DNA from: Porodaedalea pini
Taxonomy: Eukaryota; Basidiomycota; Agaricomycetes; Hymenochaetales; Hymenochaetaceae
Length of the DNA stretch: 64,000 bases
Direction: 5' to 3'
NCBI GenBank assembly: GCA_002794775.1
Contig: NBAY01000058.1
Span: forward strand, 226,902-290,901
Position numbers and translations under genes: made by a program
Notes under the pieces: model-generated
The model's input: only the letters and a program-made list of their open reading frames with translations
The model's database searches: none
What the model was told of the DNA's origin: nothing
In this document: piece after piece, positions 1-9,586 of the stretch
How the letters are laid out: each line of letters starts with the position of its first letter
How positions within the stretch are numbered: the first letter of the stretch is position 1

Positions 1-1154
1 TTGTGGCGTCTCTTCATTGGCAATCTCAGCGAAGGAATATTTGTAGTATATTCTTATATGTCTGAGCACGAAGAGGACGACGACAAAGGTAGAGTGTCTA
101 TACTATATTGTTTGTGCGGCTAGAATCAGAGTCGGAAGAGGACGACCCGGGATCAGAGGTGGAGGAGAGCAGGTACAAGCGCAGTGCACGGCAAGAAGGG
201 CTTGGCAAACCACGATGGTAAGTTCAACGACACGTATGAGGGCAGCAGATGACGTGGAAATACGAGGACGAGGATGCCAGCGGACGCACAAGAGTCAGTT
301 TTACTTATTAGCAGAGCATTGCCGTGTACATGAGTGTCGGAGTATAGCATTTGTTTGATCTATTTATCTGAAATATTACGGCGGCCCGGTGCCTGTTTTG
401 GTATACTTGGAGTTGCCGTTGTTCCGTTCATGAACCGCTGACTCACGGGTCGACCCCGACCGAACTAGTACTGCCGCAAGAAGTCGTATGAATTGAGAGC
501 CAGTAAAATGATGCCGTAACCCTGAATTTTGAGTTCCAATCTCGAGATTTTGATTTCATTCTTTTCAATCCTGGGTATGAGCCAACTTTAGCATCAAATC
601 TCTTGCAAATCTACATGAAGGTCATAAATCCTTTTACATATGGGCCCAAACACTTTTGAAAGTTCTTTTAGATGCACCGGCTCATTTAGCATGCTCAAAG
701 TATCCTTGAGAATTATTTGTGATTTTATTATATTTTAAATGAGAGTCGACCCTGAACTGAACCGCGCTGTTCGGGTCCGAAGTCACGCGGATCGGTATCG
801 GGGATCAGCAAAAGTCGAGCTCGTTTTGAAACGATTTTCTGGACTGCTTGCCCCAAATCCAACGCACGAAAAGGACACTCTTAGCCGCCTGACTTCCAGA
901 TGAGATGGCCTTCAGCCTTGCCTTCGTCTCTGACCAGTTCAAATCTGCATTGGAGTTGTTGTGCGGCCTCCAGGAGCAGGAAGAGGCTGAGCCATTTCGT
1001 AGCGCTGTGAGGTCATTCCCAAGCCTGTAGGCTTATCCTAACTTAGGGGTCGAGCGGACTGGTTCGGCTATGGTAACCCCAGCGCCTGCGGGCACTGTGG
1101 AGTTTCAAAATGTAAGACACGTCTGCTCCATCGTCCGATAAAAGCACGTAGGGC
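1..1154. other. No recognisable gene
   Basis: I see no conserved protein in either strand. A 41-codon plus-strand open frame (905-1030) starts with ATG and contains a Glu-rich stretch, but has no recognisable homology or flanking splice structure. The rest is moderately AT-rich non-coding sequence upstream of the hydrolase gene. Confidence 0.5.
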
Positions 1155-2472
1155 GTGATTCACTTCCTAACTCTTGCCGCCATGACTACCTCTCGAGTTC
1201 CTACACCCCTTCGGAAACTGTACGCGTATCTGCTGTTGGGGACAATCCTGGCTCGCCTACCATGGTGGATTATCACAAACTTGACGTCAGCACAACGTCC
1301 CCGGAAGTCATGGTCACTGAGAAAATCTATAGGCGTCAAACTCACTCGTTTTATGTTTGAGGGGATGGGACGCTTGTAAGTCTCCTATGTGTTACCGCGA
1401 AAGCCGAAACTCACCATTATTTCAATATTTGTCTTTTATTCTCTGAAACTGCGTAAACAGAAATATGAACCTCGTTTCACACATACCATCGTACCAGAAG
1501 CTCGAAATCGGGAATGGCATCGAAGGCGTATACGTCGATGGCGCGCCCGATCTCATCACAGGAAAAGTCAAGGAGTGGGCCGAAAAAGCTGGCGTCGAAC
1601 CCGTCCGGCTCGCAGGATACTGGATTCACAAGAAAGGCACGGACATAGCTATGGGCCAGAAACCAGACGAGAAGGAGAAAGTCCTTTACTTCCTCCACGG
1701 CGGTGGATATGAGACAATGTCGGCGCATCCGAATCAGGAAACCTCGAACATCCCACGTGGGTTCCTGGAGTTCTGTCCGTCGGTCAAACGGACGTTCGCA
1801 ATCGAGTACCGTCTCTCCTCTATCCCTCCCGAGCCGACCACAGGACAGCTCCCTTCCGCCTTGATCGACGCACTTGCAGGATACAATTATCTTGTCAATC
1901 AATTTGGCTTCACTCCGTCCCAAATCATAATCGCCGGCGACTCAGCTGGTGGAAATCTCGCGCAGGCGCTTACGCGATACTTAGCGGAGTACAAAGGGGC
2001 CGTACCGAATCTCCCGGAGGTGCCCCATGCGCTAGCTCTGCTTTCGCCTTGGGTAGACTTGAGCGGCTCCCACGCGTCCCCGAACTCGTCTAGTTTCGCG
2101 AACTTCAACTCCGATTATGTCACCAGTCTTAACGAGCCATATACGGTCGACGCGCCGCCCGCGTTCATTGAGCCCTTCGGTCTCGAATTTCCTTCTCAGA
2201 CACCGTACATCTCTCCCGCATCCAAGTACCTCGAGGATGTGAGCTTCGACGGCTTTCCGCGGACGTTTATCACGGCAGGAGACGCAGAGGTTCTGCTTGA
2301 CCAGATTCGGGAATTGAGCAAGAGGATGAAGGACAAGATGGGCGAGGACAAGGTAGTTTATTACGAAGCGAAGGACGCGTTCCATAATTATCTGTGCATG
2401 GAGTATGCCGAGCCGGAACGGTCGGATAATTTGAGAGCCATTTCTCAGTTTGTTGAGGGGACGGAGTCGTGA
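1155..2472 (+). CDS. Alpha/beta hydrolase fold-3 (hormone-sensitive-lipase-like) protein
   Basis: Two exons, 1155-1375 and 1461-2472. The 85 bp intron begins GTAAGT and ends AACAG, and the codon split over it restores one frame. An ATG at 1182 is an equally good start. The N-terminus has a hydrophobic stretch (YAYLLLGTILARLPWWII) that probably anchors it to a membrane. The catalytic domain shows the oxyanion motif HGGGYE, the nucleophile elbow GDSAGG, an acidic residue in ITAGDAEVLLDQ and the His of KDAFHNY, so the triad looks complete. The family hydrolyses short-chain esters or lactones; the substrate cannot be told. Two decayed relatives lie at 36.4-37.3 and 44.9-46.1 kb, and this is the only copy with an undamaged frame. 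Confidence 0.9.
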
Positions 2473-2684
2473 GAGGAGGTCAACTATTGCTTATTGATAA
2501 TCTATTGAGTTGTATTCTTGTACCTAGTCTTTAAGGAAGCACGAGTTATGCATACTGTACTCATATGGAAAGACAAATATGCAAAGTCGATAAAGGTTCC
2601 AAATGGAAAAAGTCAGACATAACCTCGAAGAAGCACATCTTCTGAATTTGGCTCTGTCATCAGATGCCTAGGGGGCATTTTAGA

Positions 2685-2995
2685 GATGAGGTCTGTCGAA
2701 CGTGCAAAGGCGAGATAGCAATGTCAAATGTAAGCCGGAGTACATGTATAACGTTGGACTCGTTCGACTAGGGGGAATAAGGTCTAACTTCGAGATGCTA
2801 CTACTTATGATCTGAAAATGAATGGTGCGAAACTGAAGAAAAGAGTGCCAGATACGGAGTACTAACTACTACGAATTGCTGTATGACTCACGACATCAAG
2901 TCGTTCTGTCAGTTCAGACCCTTCCCTTGTTGATCGCCCATGACAGAAGTCCAAAATCCCCCCGGAAGATTATTTGACAACTACTCGTCGCCTCC
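2685..2995 (-). pseudogene. Relic of a BTB gene 3' end
   Basis: About 300 bp here match, with scattered substitutions and indels, the 3' end and downstream flank of the BTB gene at 18690-18995. Both contain the same order of blocks: a GATAGCAATGTCA segment, a GACTCAC segment, then GTTCTG, CCCTTCCCTTG / CCTGCCCTTGAG and the GGAAGATTATT / GGTAGATTATT coding end. Only the last codons of the protein are represented, and the match stops just before the TPR sequence starts near 3000. It is a truncated, non-functional duplicate. Confidence 0.6.
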
Positions 2996-3037
2996 GCCGC
3001 TAGTCATTTTTGGCAATGTCAAAGATTGTAGCCCGGT

Positions 3038-3319
3038 TTAATCAGGATATCCTTGAGGACGATAGGCCATAGCAGCGCAACGGAGGGCAGTTGACTCTTC
3101 GAGATCTTCGAGCAGATCACTTTCTTCAAACCGAGAAGACAGAAAATGTGCAAGATTGTTCAATGACAAGGAATGATCAGGGTGACCTTCAGGGTGAAGA
3201 GCAAGAATGGCGCAGCCAAGTGTGATCGCCTCATCGATGTCCTCTACCCATGCACTTCGGTCGAATCGAGCGGACAGATAAATTGAGAGGTTATGCAACG
3301 ACATGGATCGACCAGGGTG
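3038..3319 (-). pseudogene. TPR-repeat gene, downstream fragment
   Basis: This encodes about two 42-residue tetratricopeptide units of the type common in Agaricomycete TPR/NB-ARC proteins. Each has NLxxxLSxRF, then EDIDEAITL and AILALHPEGHPD. It is the C-terminal side of the TPR gene that continues at 9587. The two parts are separated only by the Gypsy element, which sits in the codons for the recurrent GHPD motif. Reading the two flanks together minus one copy of the 5 bp duplication gives a continuous TPR repeat. Confidence 0.8.
3315..3319. repeat. Target site duplication of the Gypsy element (GGGTG)
   Basis: GGGTG immediately precedes the 5' LTR and recurs at 9587-9591 immediately after the 3' LTR. 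A 5 bp duplication is normal for Ty3/Gypsy integrases. Confidence 0.95.
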
Positions 3320-3743
3320 TGTCAGGACTCGAACTTTTTCCGTCTTTTAATTGCCTTTTATCATTTCTTTTCTTTTAAATCGCTCCTTTCCATTATAATT
3401 AATCATCTTTCCAATCATTTCCCACACTCTCTTCACATGACCTTCATTCGTTCCATTCCCACTCATTATGTAATGTTAGGTAATATAGTCTCACGGTCGT
3501 CGCTATATAAGGTCTCAGGAATCGCATGAACTCCTTGTTCTGCTTTTCCTCTTACCTCCGCGACGACCTAGGTGAGACTCGTCCCCCTTGTATTAGTTTA
3601 GTCTTGTATTAATCCTCTTACCTCCGCGATGACCTAGCCTGAGTACAGCGTGTCCCGAGACTCCACTCGAGTATAACACGTCCCAGACGACAGTCAGCCG
3701 AGGCCTGCCCAGTCCGAGTCGTCTCCCGGACTCCCGCCTAACA
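3320..3743 (+). repeat. 5' LTR of the Gypsy element
   Basis: It starts TG and ends CA. It contains a TATA box at 3504-3510 and a 24 bp near-perfect direct repeat (3548-3571 and 3614-3637, one mismatch) just downstream of the inferred transcription start. It differs from the 3' LTR at three positions (near the start, in the second direct repeat, and in the CGACAGTC / CGACCGTC segment). Confidence 0.95.
3504..3510 (+). promoter_or_regulatory. TATA box of the 5' LTR
   Basis: TATATAA lies 33 nt upstream of the start of the GTTCTGCTTTT segment that is complementary to the primer-binding site. That is the spacing expected if the transcript begins at or just before that segment. The same box is in the 3' LTR near 9347-9353. 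Confidence 0.6.
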
Positions 3744-3744
3744 T

Positions 3745-3755
3745 AAAAGCAGAAC
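3745..3755 (+). other. Primer-binding site, complementary to the LTR's own 5' transcript end
   Basis: AAAAGCAGAAC starts one base after the 5' LTR. Its exact reverse complement, GTTCTGCTTTT, is at 3537-3547, where the element's mRNA should begin. Tf1 of fission yeast primes minus-strand DNA with the first 11 nt of its own mRNA, and related chromodomain elements do likewise. The 11 nt match and position suggest the same here. I do not see an obvious tRNA 3' end complement. Confidence 0.7.
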
Positions 3756-4453
3756 CTCACCCAGGCTCATCCCCAGCGTACGTCGTTGCTGTCGACTCAC
3801 CTTCACTCGGTCTAGAGGAGCGCTCCCCTCGACGGACTTGACGTGTAAATCCCCTAAACGACAACCCTAAACCCTGCCCGGACGTTTTCGGACGTTCGTG
3901 TATTAGGTAAATATATCAACCGACATTTCCCGACCCTGGCTCTACGAATTAGCCTCTGGTGGAACACGCACCTAACGTGGACGTGGGTAACCAGACGAGT
4001 CCAAACTTCGACGACAATCTCGTTTGTGATCTCACTCGGATCCTACCGCCTCGTCATCAACTTTGCTGACGAACCCGCTCAATGTTGGCGTAACCCCGGA
4101 TCAAACGCGCAACCGATCCCTGTCCCTCCGCCAACGTCAAGATAGATCTCACCGACGAACAGCAATGGGCCCTTCCTGCTTCAGCCCGTTGGGATCCAGA
4201 CCAACCAGGCTACGTCGCGACCAATAATAGCGGCGTCACTCATGACATCTGGTGGAGTGAAATCCGGCGCAGCTGGTATTCATCAGACGAACGAGGAAGG
4301 AGAGCAAGGTGGCCCCCAGCCGCTCCATCATCGCCTGCACCATCGACGTCTACGGTCAACCTACCACCGACCCCAGGTCCTTACCGTGAGACCAACAGAG
4401 ACCCCTCACCGCCGACTCCCCCAGAACCTTCAACACCCGCACCCGAACCCGCG

Positions 4454-5536
4454 ATGTCAGCAGAAGGTTTCAGCCAACAGCAAATGGCGCAGATCGCGGC
4501 CATCATTGCAAATGCTTTCGCCCATCAGGCGAACAACGCCCCAGCACCGGTCGCAGCCGCTAACCCCCCGACCCCCAACATAGACGTCGCCCGGCCACGT
4601 GAATTCACTGGCGGCGACGATTACCTAGACTTCAGGCGTGAGGTCCTTCTTTTCGTCTCCGCGAACCCGAACAAATACCCCATGTTAGAGAGTAAGATCT
4701 ACGTTGCTCTCTCCTACCTGAAGGGTGGTAATGCGTCAACATGGGCACAGAATTACGTAGAAGAGTCAACGATGGCCAGCATAGTAACCTTCACCGATAG
4801 CTGGACCAGATTCCAAGAGCGCCTGGATGCCTCCTTCGACGATCCAAACAGGAAGGAGAAAGCGTTGAAAAAGTTCCGAGACAAGATCCAGAAGGACCTA
4901 ACCACTGACGAGTTCTTCCAGGACCTCGACATGATCATCAAGGCTGCAGAACTAAAGGATGACAGCGTCATTTGCAACCGTTTGAAGCGCGCGATGAACA
5001 TCGAAGTGGTCCGCGGTGTGTTGAGGTCGACGCCCGTGCCGACGACGTATGAGGCATGGAAGAAGAAGGCGATTGAGATCGACCGGGGCGAGCAACAGAT
5101 TCGCGCCATCCAACGAGGCCGCGCTTTCCCGCCCCCACCGCGCCCACAGCAGCAGCATGGACCCCCAGCTCGTCACCAGGTGACTGCCCCCCAGGTCGAC
5201 AAATGCGATGCGACAGGCGTCACGTTCGGAGGAGCTGGCCAGCCGATGGACGTCTCCATGAATGAGGCTCACCGCCAACGTGCGTGCTGGATATGCGGCC
5301 AGCTCGGTCACTTCAAGGACGCATGCCCACAAGGGAAAACGATTGTGCAGCGTATGCTGCAGATGATGGCGCCGGGAGAATGTCACCTAATCGCCGATGA
5401 GCTCGGTGCGATGAAGGAGTCAGCCTTTGAGGAAGTCGTGGACACTCGAAGGACGACAGTGGAGGACTATGTGGAAGAGGAAGGAGATGACGAAGAGGTC
5501 GTCGACTCACAGGGTTTTGCGAGTGGTCAGGCATAG
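4454..5536 (+). CDS. gag: Gag polyprotein
   Basis: 360 residues from the ATG at 4454. A capsid-like region (REFTGGDDYLDFRREVLLF through RFQERLDASFDDPNRKEKA, residues about 50-200) is followed by a basic linker and one CCHC zinc knuckle, CWICGQLGHFKDAC. The tail is acidic. The same frame stays open upstream to 4094 and reads like protein (for example LTDEQQWALPASARWDPD and a Pro-rich linker). The only upstream in-frame ATG (4082) is cut off by TAA at 4091. The real N-terminus may therefore be longer, with its start lost or supplied differently. It forms the virus-like particle of the element. Confidence 0.85.
   Translation: MSAEGFSQQQMAQIAAIIANAFAHQANNAPAPVAAANPPTPNIDVARPREFTGGDDYLDFRREVLLFVSANPNKYPMLESKIYVALSYLKGGNASTWAQNYVEESTMASIVTFTDSWTRFQERLDASFDDPNRKEKALKKFRDKIQKDLTTDEFFQDLDMIIKAAELKDDSVICNRLKRAMNIEVVRGVLRSTPVPTTYEAWKKKAIEIDRGEQQIRAIQRGRAFPPPPRPQQQHGPPARHQVTAPQVDKCDATGVTFGGAGQPMDVSMNEAHRQRACWICGQLGHFKDACPQGKTIVQRMLQMMAPGECHLIADELGAMKESAFEEVVDTRRTTVEDYVEEEGDDEEVVDSQGFASGQA
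5512..5518 (+). promoter_or_regulatory. Candidate -1 ribosomal frameshift heptamer GGGTTTT
   Basis: In the gag frame the bases read CA-G GGT TTT GCG, which fits the X XXY YYZ slippery pattern. The pol frame is open from 5491 and gag stops at 5534-5536, so any -1 shift must fall in this 46 bp overlap, and this is the only heptamer of that form in it. GGGUUUA, one base different, is the site used by the yeast L-A virus. Confidence 0.65.
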
Positions 5537-8500
5537 CCACCGGGGCGACTGACCGAGAAGAACAAGGGATCTCGTATCTGGACTCCATAAAATATAACCA
5601 ACCATCTGTACAACACGTAGATGCAAACGATGTCGATGGTTTTTCTGATTACGAAGTCCCCACCGGTGTGAGCAAAAAGAATGAGTACGACCAGCTGTTC
5701 ATGAGGGGAATTGGCGGACGCCAGCTGGACCTCCTCCTGGATGTAGGATACAATGTGGAAGGTGAAGCGAAAGAGGTGGATGCGCATGCTCTCGTGGATT
5801 CGGGGTGCACGGGATCGTGCATCGATGTGAGGTTCGTCGAGAAATACGGGTTAGAGACCAAGCATTACATCAGACCCCTCGCGGTGCTCAATGCGGATGG
5901 CACGCACAACGAGGCTGGTTTGATTGAAAGGTACGTTGACGTGGAGCTAATAATTGGACACCACAAGGAAAAGATCATCCTTGCGGTAACGTCCCTGGCA
6001 TCGTCAAACATCTTCCTCGGCTACGACTGGCTTCGACGTCACAACCCTGAGGTCAACTGGAAGAGAGGTACGCTCGACTTCACCCGCTGTCCGGGCGAAT
6101 GTGTGGTGGAAAAGGTCGTAGAAGAAGGCATGCGGAAGGTGTTGAGAGCAGTGGAAGAGACAAGGAGGGTGAGAGAGGTGCGAATGGACAAGATGTCCTG
6201 GCCCGCATACCTCAACGACTACGCAGATGTTTTCTTGGAGAAAGGATTCGAGAAGCTGCCGGAACACCGCCCATGGGACCACGTCATCGACCTGAAACCC
6301 GACTTCAAGCCTAGCGACTGCAAGATCTACCCGCTGACACCGACAGAACAGCAGTTGCTAAAAGACTTCCTCGAAGAGAATCTGAAGTCAGGTCGTATAC
6401 GAAAGTCGATCTCACCAATGGCGTCGCCCTTCTTCTTCATCAAGAAGGCCGACAAGTCACTACGCCCGATCCAGGACTACCGTAAGCTCAATGACGGTAC
6501 GATCAAGAATAAATATCCCCTCCCTCTCATCGACGAACTTGTTGACAAGGTCAAGAAGGCGAAGTACATCACTAAGCTTGACCTTCGCTGGGGATACTAC
6601 AACGTCCAGATCCGCGAAGGCGATGAATGGAAGGCAGCGTTTCGCACGAACATGGGCCTCTTTGAGCCAACGGTCATGTTCTTTGGTCTTTGCAACACAC
6701 CGGCAACGTTCCAAGCGTTCGTCAACCACATCTTCAAGGGACTGATCTACGACAACCTGATCATTGTCTATCTCGATGACATCCTCATCCTTTCGCAAAC
6801 TCTTGAGGAACACATCGAGATGTCGAGGCGCGTACTCCAGATCCTGCGAGAAAATGGCCTGTACCTGAAGCCAGAAAAATGCAAGTTCGACGCCAAGACC
6901 GTGAAATACCTCGGCCACATCGTCGGCAATGGCGAAATCAGAGCTGACCTGGCAAAGACTGAGGCAATCGCAAACTGGCCAGTCCCGCAAAACCTCAAGC
7001 AACTGCAGCAATTCCTCGGCATGGGCAACTGGCTACGACGGTTCATCAAGGACTACAGTAAGGTGGTCCATCTGCTGACGTCACTGATGGGCAAGAAGGA
7101 CTGGGTATGGGAGACCGAACAGCAGGAGGTGTTCGAGGAGTTGAGACGACGTCTCTGCTCACCTCCAGTCCTGGCCATAGCGAATGATGAGGGCCCTTTC
7201 CGCGTTGAGGCAGACTCATCAAACTTCGCTCTTGGAGGAGTATTGTTGCAAAAGCAGGAAGGCAAATGGAGGGTAGTTGCCTACAGGTCAGAAGCGCTCC
7301 TACCAGCGGAACGAAACTATGAGATCTACGACAAGGAGATGCTCGCGATCGTTTCAGCACTTAAGGAGTGGAGACAGTACCTCCTCGGCGCCCGTCACCC
7401 TATCAAGATCTGGTCCGATCACGCCAACCTCACGTACTTTAGGTCGGCGCAAAAGCTGAGCTATCGACAAGCTCGCTGGCGGACAGAACTCGAAGAGTTT
7501 GACTTCCACCTCGAGCACAAGTCTGGTAAGACAATGGGCAAGGCAGACCTACTATCGCGCAAGGCAGGCTACGACAAGGGCCAGGATGACAACGACGGCA
7601 TCGTCTTCATCAAGGAGAAGTGGTTGAATCGTGGAGTGGTGAGGACGTCGCGGGATGAGATGTTGGATAAAGTGGGTGAAGCGCAGAGGGTGCAACACGA
7701 GTCGGAGAGGCCGACTGGGATGACGGAGCTCGACGGCTTGTGGCGAATGAAGGGCAAGGTGTATGTACCATCGTCGATGAAGGAGGCCATATTACGGGAA
7801 TGTCACAACTCGGTACTGGCTGGACACCCAGGGGCGTCAAAAACGGTGGAACTCGTCCGACGAGACTTCTGGTGGACGTCGATGTTCTCCGACGTCAGAG
7901 CGTATGTCCGAGGATGTGATCGCTGCCAGTGGACAAAGGCTCTGAGGGCGTCAAGGTCGAGGCCACTTCACCCAAACACGGTCCCGGAAGGCCCATGGGA
8001 AATTGTCACGGTCGACCTCATCAGAGAACTCCCGGACTCCAAGGGGCACAATGCGATCTGCGTTTTCGTCGATAGGTTCTCGAAACAGATGCACGCGATC
8101 CCAACGACAACAAGGTTGTCAGCGGAAGGCATGGCTCAATTGTACCGCGACCACGTCTTCTGCCTCCACGGCTTGCCAAAAAAGATCATCCATGACCGAG
8201 GCACACAGTTTGACGCATCAATGATGAAGGAGCTGTACAAACTCCTACACATTGAAGGCAACCCGTCGACGGCGTATCACCCACAGACAGATGGTCAGAC
8301 GGAACGTGTTAACCAAGAGCTTGAACAGTATCTTAGGCTCTTCGTGAACCATCACCAATCGGACTGGAAGGACTGGCTCCCCCTCGCGGAGTTTGTGTAC
8401 AATAATCGCGAACATTCGGCGACGAAGATGTCCCCTTTCTATGTGAACACAGGACGTCACCCCTTGAGCTTTGACACAACACGAACCTCGTCTGCCAACA

Positions 8501-9162
8501 TGTTGGCAGAAGAATTCGCAAAGCACATAAAGGAGACTCATCATGTCGCGAAGGACAACCTGGTCAAGGCGGCAGATGACATGAAACGCTACCATGACCG
8601 GACAGCAGGGATTTCAGTTGAGTACAAGGCCGGGGACAAGGTTTTCCTTGATGGACGAAACATCAGCACAGATTCACCTACAAAGAAACTTGCTGACAAA
8701 TGGTATGGCCCCTTCGAAATCATCGACAAGGTGGGAGCAAGTGCGTACAAGCTCAAGCTCCCAAAGCGATGGAAAAAGGTCCATCCGGTCTTCAACGAGG
8801 CCCTGCTAAAGACTGCCGTCGAGCCGTCCTTCGAGAGCCAAAGACAACCAACACCACCGCCGCCTGACATCGTCGACAACAAGGAGGAGTACGAGATCGA
8901 GGAGGTTCTAGACTCGCGTCTGCACCAAGGGAAACTACAGTACCTTGTCAAGTGGGTTGGATACAACGAACCGACTTGGCAGCCTGAGATGGACTTCGGC
9001 GAGAACGCAAGGGAGGCGATCGCTGAGTTCTATCGAAAACACCCTGGCGCTCCTCGAAAGCTCGACATTCCTCGCCAACGACTCTGCCCACGCTTCGTCA
9101 ACACTGAGCCAGACAACCTCAATCTTGGTTGGTCAGGACGCCCAACCTTGAGGGGGGGGTAA
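5518..9162 (+). CDS. pol: Pol polyprotein (protease, RT, RNase H, integrase, chromodomain)
   Basis: It has no ATG near its beginning and is presumably made as a Gag-Pol fusion by -1 frameshift. Counting residues from 5668: aspartic protease LVDSGCTGSCID (about 40), reverse transcriptase with IVYLDDILIL (catalytic YLDD near 368), RNase H with EADSSNFALGG and YDKEMLAIV (about 514-560), integrase HHCC zinc finger (H and H around 713, GCDRC near 752), and integrase core D-D-E (VDLIREL, IHDRGTQF, QTERVNQEL). A C-terminal chromodomain (EYEIEEVLDSRLHQGKLQYL, then VKWVGYNEPTWQP, about 1075-1110) follows. There are no internal stops. The stop codon lies between the purine tract and the 3' LTR. Confidence 0.95.
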   Translation, partial: CEWSGIATGATDREEQGISYLDSIKYNQPSVQHVDANDVDGFSDYEVPTGVSKKNEYDQLFMRGIGGRQLDLLLDVGYNVEGEAKEVDAHALVDSGCTGSCIDVRFVEKYGLETKHYIRPLAVLNADGTHNEAGLIERYVDVELIIGHHKEKIILAVTSLASSNIFLGYDWLRRHNPEVNWKRGTLDFTRCPGECVVEKVVEEGMRKVLRAVEETRRVREVRMDKMSWPAYLNDYADVFLEKGFEKLPEHRPWDHVIDLKPDFKPSDCKIYPLTPTEQQLLKDFLEENLKSGRIRKSISPMASPFFFIKKADKSLRPIQDYRKLNDGTIKNKYPLPLIDELVDKVKKAKYITKLDLRWGYYNVQIREGDEWKAAFRTNMGLFEPTVMFFGLCNTPATFQAFVNHIFKGLIYDNLIIVYLDDILILSQTLEEHIEMSRRVLQILRENGLYLKPEKCKFDAKTVKYLGHIVGNGEIRADLAKTEAIANWPVPQNLKQLQQFLGMGNWLRRFIKDYSKVVHLLTSLMGKKDWVWETEQQEVFEELRRRLCSPPVLAIANDEGPFRVEADSSNFALGGVLLQKQEGKWRVVAYRSEALLPAERNYEIYDKEMLAIVSALKEWRQYLLGARHPIKIWSDHANLTYFRSAQKLSYRQARWRTELEEFDFHLEHKSGKTMGKADLLSRKAGYDKGQDDNDGIVFIKEKWLNRGVVRTSRDEMLDKVGEAQRVQHESERPTGMTELDGLWRMKGKVYVPSSMKEAILRECHNSVLAGHPGASKTVELVRRDFWWTSMFSDVRAYVRGCDRCQWTKALRASRSRPLHPNTVPEGPWEIVTVDLIRELPDSKGHNAICVFVDRFSKQMHAIPTTTRLSAEGMAQLYRDHVFCLHGLPKKIIHDRGTQFDASMMKELYKLLHIEGNPSTAYHPQTDGQTERVNQELEQYLRLFVNHHQSDWKDWLPLAEFVYNNREHSATKMSPFYVNTGRHPLSFDTTRTSSANMLAEEFAKHIKETHHVAKDNLVKAADDMKRYHDRTAGISVEYKAGDKVFLDGRNISTDSPTKKLADKWYGPFEIIDKVGASAYKLKLPKRWKKVHPVFNEALLKTAVEPSFESQRQPTPPPPDIVDNKEEYEIEEVLDSRLHQGKLQYLVKWVGYNEPTWQPEMDFGENAREAIAEFYRKHPGAPRKLDIPRQRLCPRFVNTEPDNLNLGWSGRPTLRGG
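9150..9159 (+). other. Polypurine tract
   Basis: GAGGGGGGGG directly upstream of the 3' LTR, overlapping the last pol codons. It is the expected RNase H-resistant primer for plus-strand synthesis. Confidence 0.8.
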
Positions 9163-9586
9163 TGTCAGGACTCGAACTTTTTCCATCTTTTAATTGCCTT
9201 TTATCATTTCTTTTCTTTTAAATCGCTCCTTTCCATTATAATTAATCATCTTTCCAATCATTTCCCACACTCTCTTCACATGACCTTCATTCGTTCCATT
9301 CCCACTCATTATGTAATGTTAGGTAATATAGTCTCACGGTCGTCGCTATATAAGGTCTCAGGAATCGCATGAACTCCTTGTTCTGCTTTTCCTCTTACCT
9401 CCGCGACGACCTAGGTGAGACTCGTCCCCCTTGTATTAGTTTAGTCTTGTATTAATCCTCTTACCTCCGCGACGACCTAGCCTGAGTACAGCGTGTCCCG
9501 AGACTCCACTCGAGTATAACACGTCCCAGACGACCGTCAGCCGAGGCCTGCCCAGTCCGAGTCGTCTCCCGGACTCCCGCCTAACA
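9163..9586 (+). repeat. 3' LTR of the Gypsy element
   Basis: 424 bp, same ends as the 5' LTR, three differences over its length. It is followed by the second GGGTG copy at 9587-9591. Confidence 0.95.

Larger units (their letters stand above)
3320..9586 (+). mobile_element. Ty3/Gypsy chromovirus LTR retrotransposon, full length
   Basis: A 6267 bp element with two 424 bp LTRs (TGTCAGG...CTAACA), a primer-binding site directly after the 5' LTR, gag, pol and a purine tract abutting the 3' LTR. Pol order is protease, reverse transcriptase, RNase H, integrase, chromodomain, which places it in the chromovirus lineage (Tf1/sushi-like). I count three differences between the LTRs, and pol has no internal stop, so insertion was recent. 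It is inserted antisense into a TPR gene with a GGGTG duplication. Confidence 0.97.

Noticed and set aside
4242..4583. 113-codon frame upstream of gag
   Set aside because: Overlaps the gag frame, basic and Pro/His-rich as expected of an out-of-frame shadow, no recognisable domain.
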